Positions 63,925-64,000 of a stretch of 64,000 bases of DNA are shown here, in pieces. The stretch covers positions 6,282 through 70,281 of the forward strand of contig JBGYFE010000149.1 in assembly GCA_041819925.1 (NCBI GenBank). The letters are read 5' to 3'. The position numbers and the translations under genes are program-made. Below the pieces are notes generated by a model, which saw only the letters and a list, made by a program, of their open reading frames with translations, had not been told where the DNA came from and did no database searches. The stretch is from Capnocytophaga sp041819925 (lineage in GTDB: Bacteria; Bacteroidota; Bacteroidia; Flavobacteriales; Flavobacteriaceae). Every line of letters begins with the position of its first letter. The stretch's first letter is position 1.

Positions 63925-64000
63925 ATATATAAATCTATTATTCATAAGAAAAATTAAATTTCTATACCTTTAAAGAATCTAAATCACTATATTTTCATCA

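Noticed and set aside
1..64000. CRISPR arrays, tRNA or rRNA genes, insertion sequences
   Set aside because: No regularly spaced repeats, no cloverleaf-like segments in intergenic regions and no transposase-like frames were found by reading. A covariance-model search could still find a missed RNA gene.

Overview
The window reads as chromosomal DNA of a member of the Bacteroidota, class Flavobacteriia, most likely Capnocytophaga or a close relative. The evidence is the AT-rich sequence, repeated promoters of the Bacteroidota type (TTTG, about 19-20 nt, TAnnTTTG), gliding and type IX secretion genes (GldH, T9SS plug protein), a SusC/SusD pair, a GH95 fucosidase, and a split three-gene RNA repair operon of the Pnkp1-Rnl-Hen1 type that I recall being characterised from Capnocytophaga. 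The genus is an inference; class and phylum are firm.

Layout. (1) About 1-17,850 is the core of an integrative conjugative element of the CTnDOT/T6SS-ICE type. It starts with the end of a Bacteroidota type VI secretion operon (two small TssO-like membrane proteins and a PKD protein) and a divergent LuxR-type response regulator. An operon of AbiEi-like regulator, DUF1896 protein and giant DNA methylase-helicase follows. Then come topoisomerase III, a DUF3945 protein, two excisionase-like HTH proteins, a frameshifted primase/RepA-like ATPase and RteC. The RteC side ends in a 61-bp almost perfect palindrome and a GTACCTTTGC motif. No integrase, relaxase or Tra gene is in view, so the element continues to the left or is incomplete.

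(2) 18,000-23,560 holds an AraC regulator with a DUF417 membrane protein (compare RclR/RclC), a T9SS plug protein, a U32 peptidase-family tRNA/rRNA modification protein and a putative abortive-infection membrane protein. (3) 23,570-54,200 is ordinary core genome: GH95 fucosidase, OmpA, HPF, XerC, Fmt, purine nucleoside phosphorylase, YifB/ComM, MenD, LigA, BirA, LpxK, HAD phosphatase, HMG-CoA lyase, TruA, TPR protein, rhomboid, MutL, azurin, PSP1/RicT-like, GldH, PBP1A and a macro-domain protein. (4) 54,260-60,300 carries pheT and then the compact hen1-rnl-pnkp1 operon, whose products seal ribotoxin-cut RNA and methylate the break so that it cannot be recut. (5) 60,597-63,880 is a SusC gene lacking its N-terminal half, followed by an intact SusD and a strong terminator.

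Two genes, lpxK and the ICE primase, are each split by one extra A in an A9 or A8 tract. This may be sequencing error, phase variation or a transcriptional-slippage site. No rRNA, tRNA, CRISPR array or insertion sequence was found by reading.
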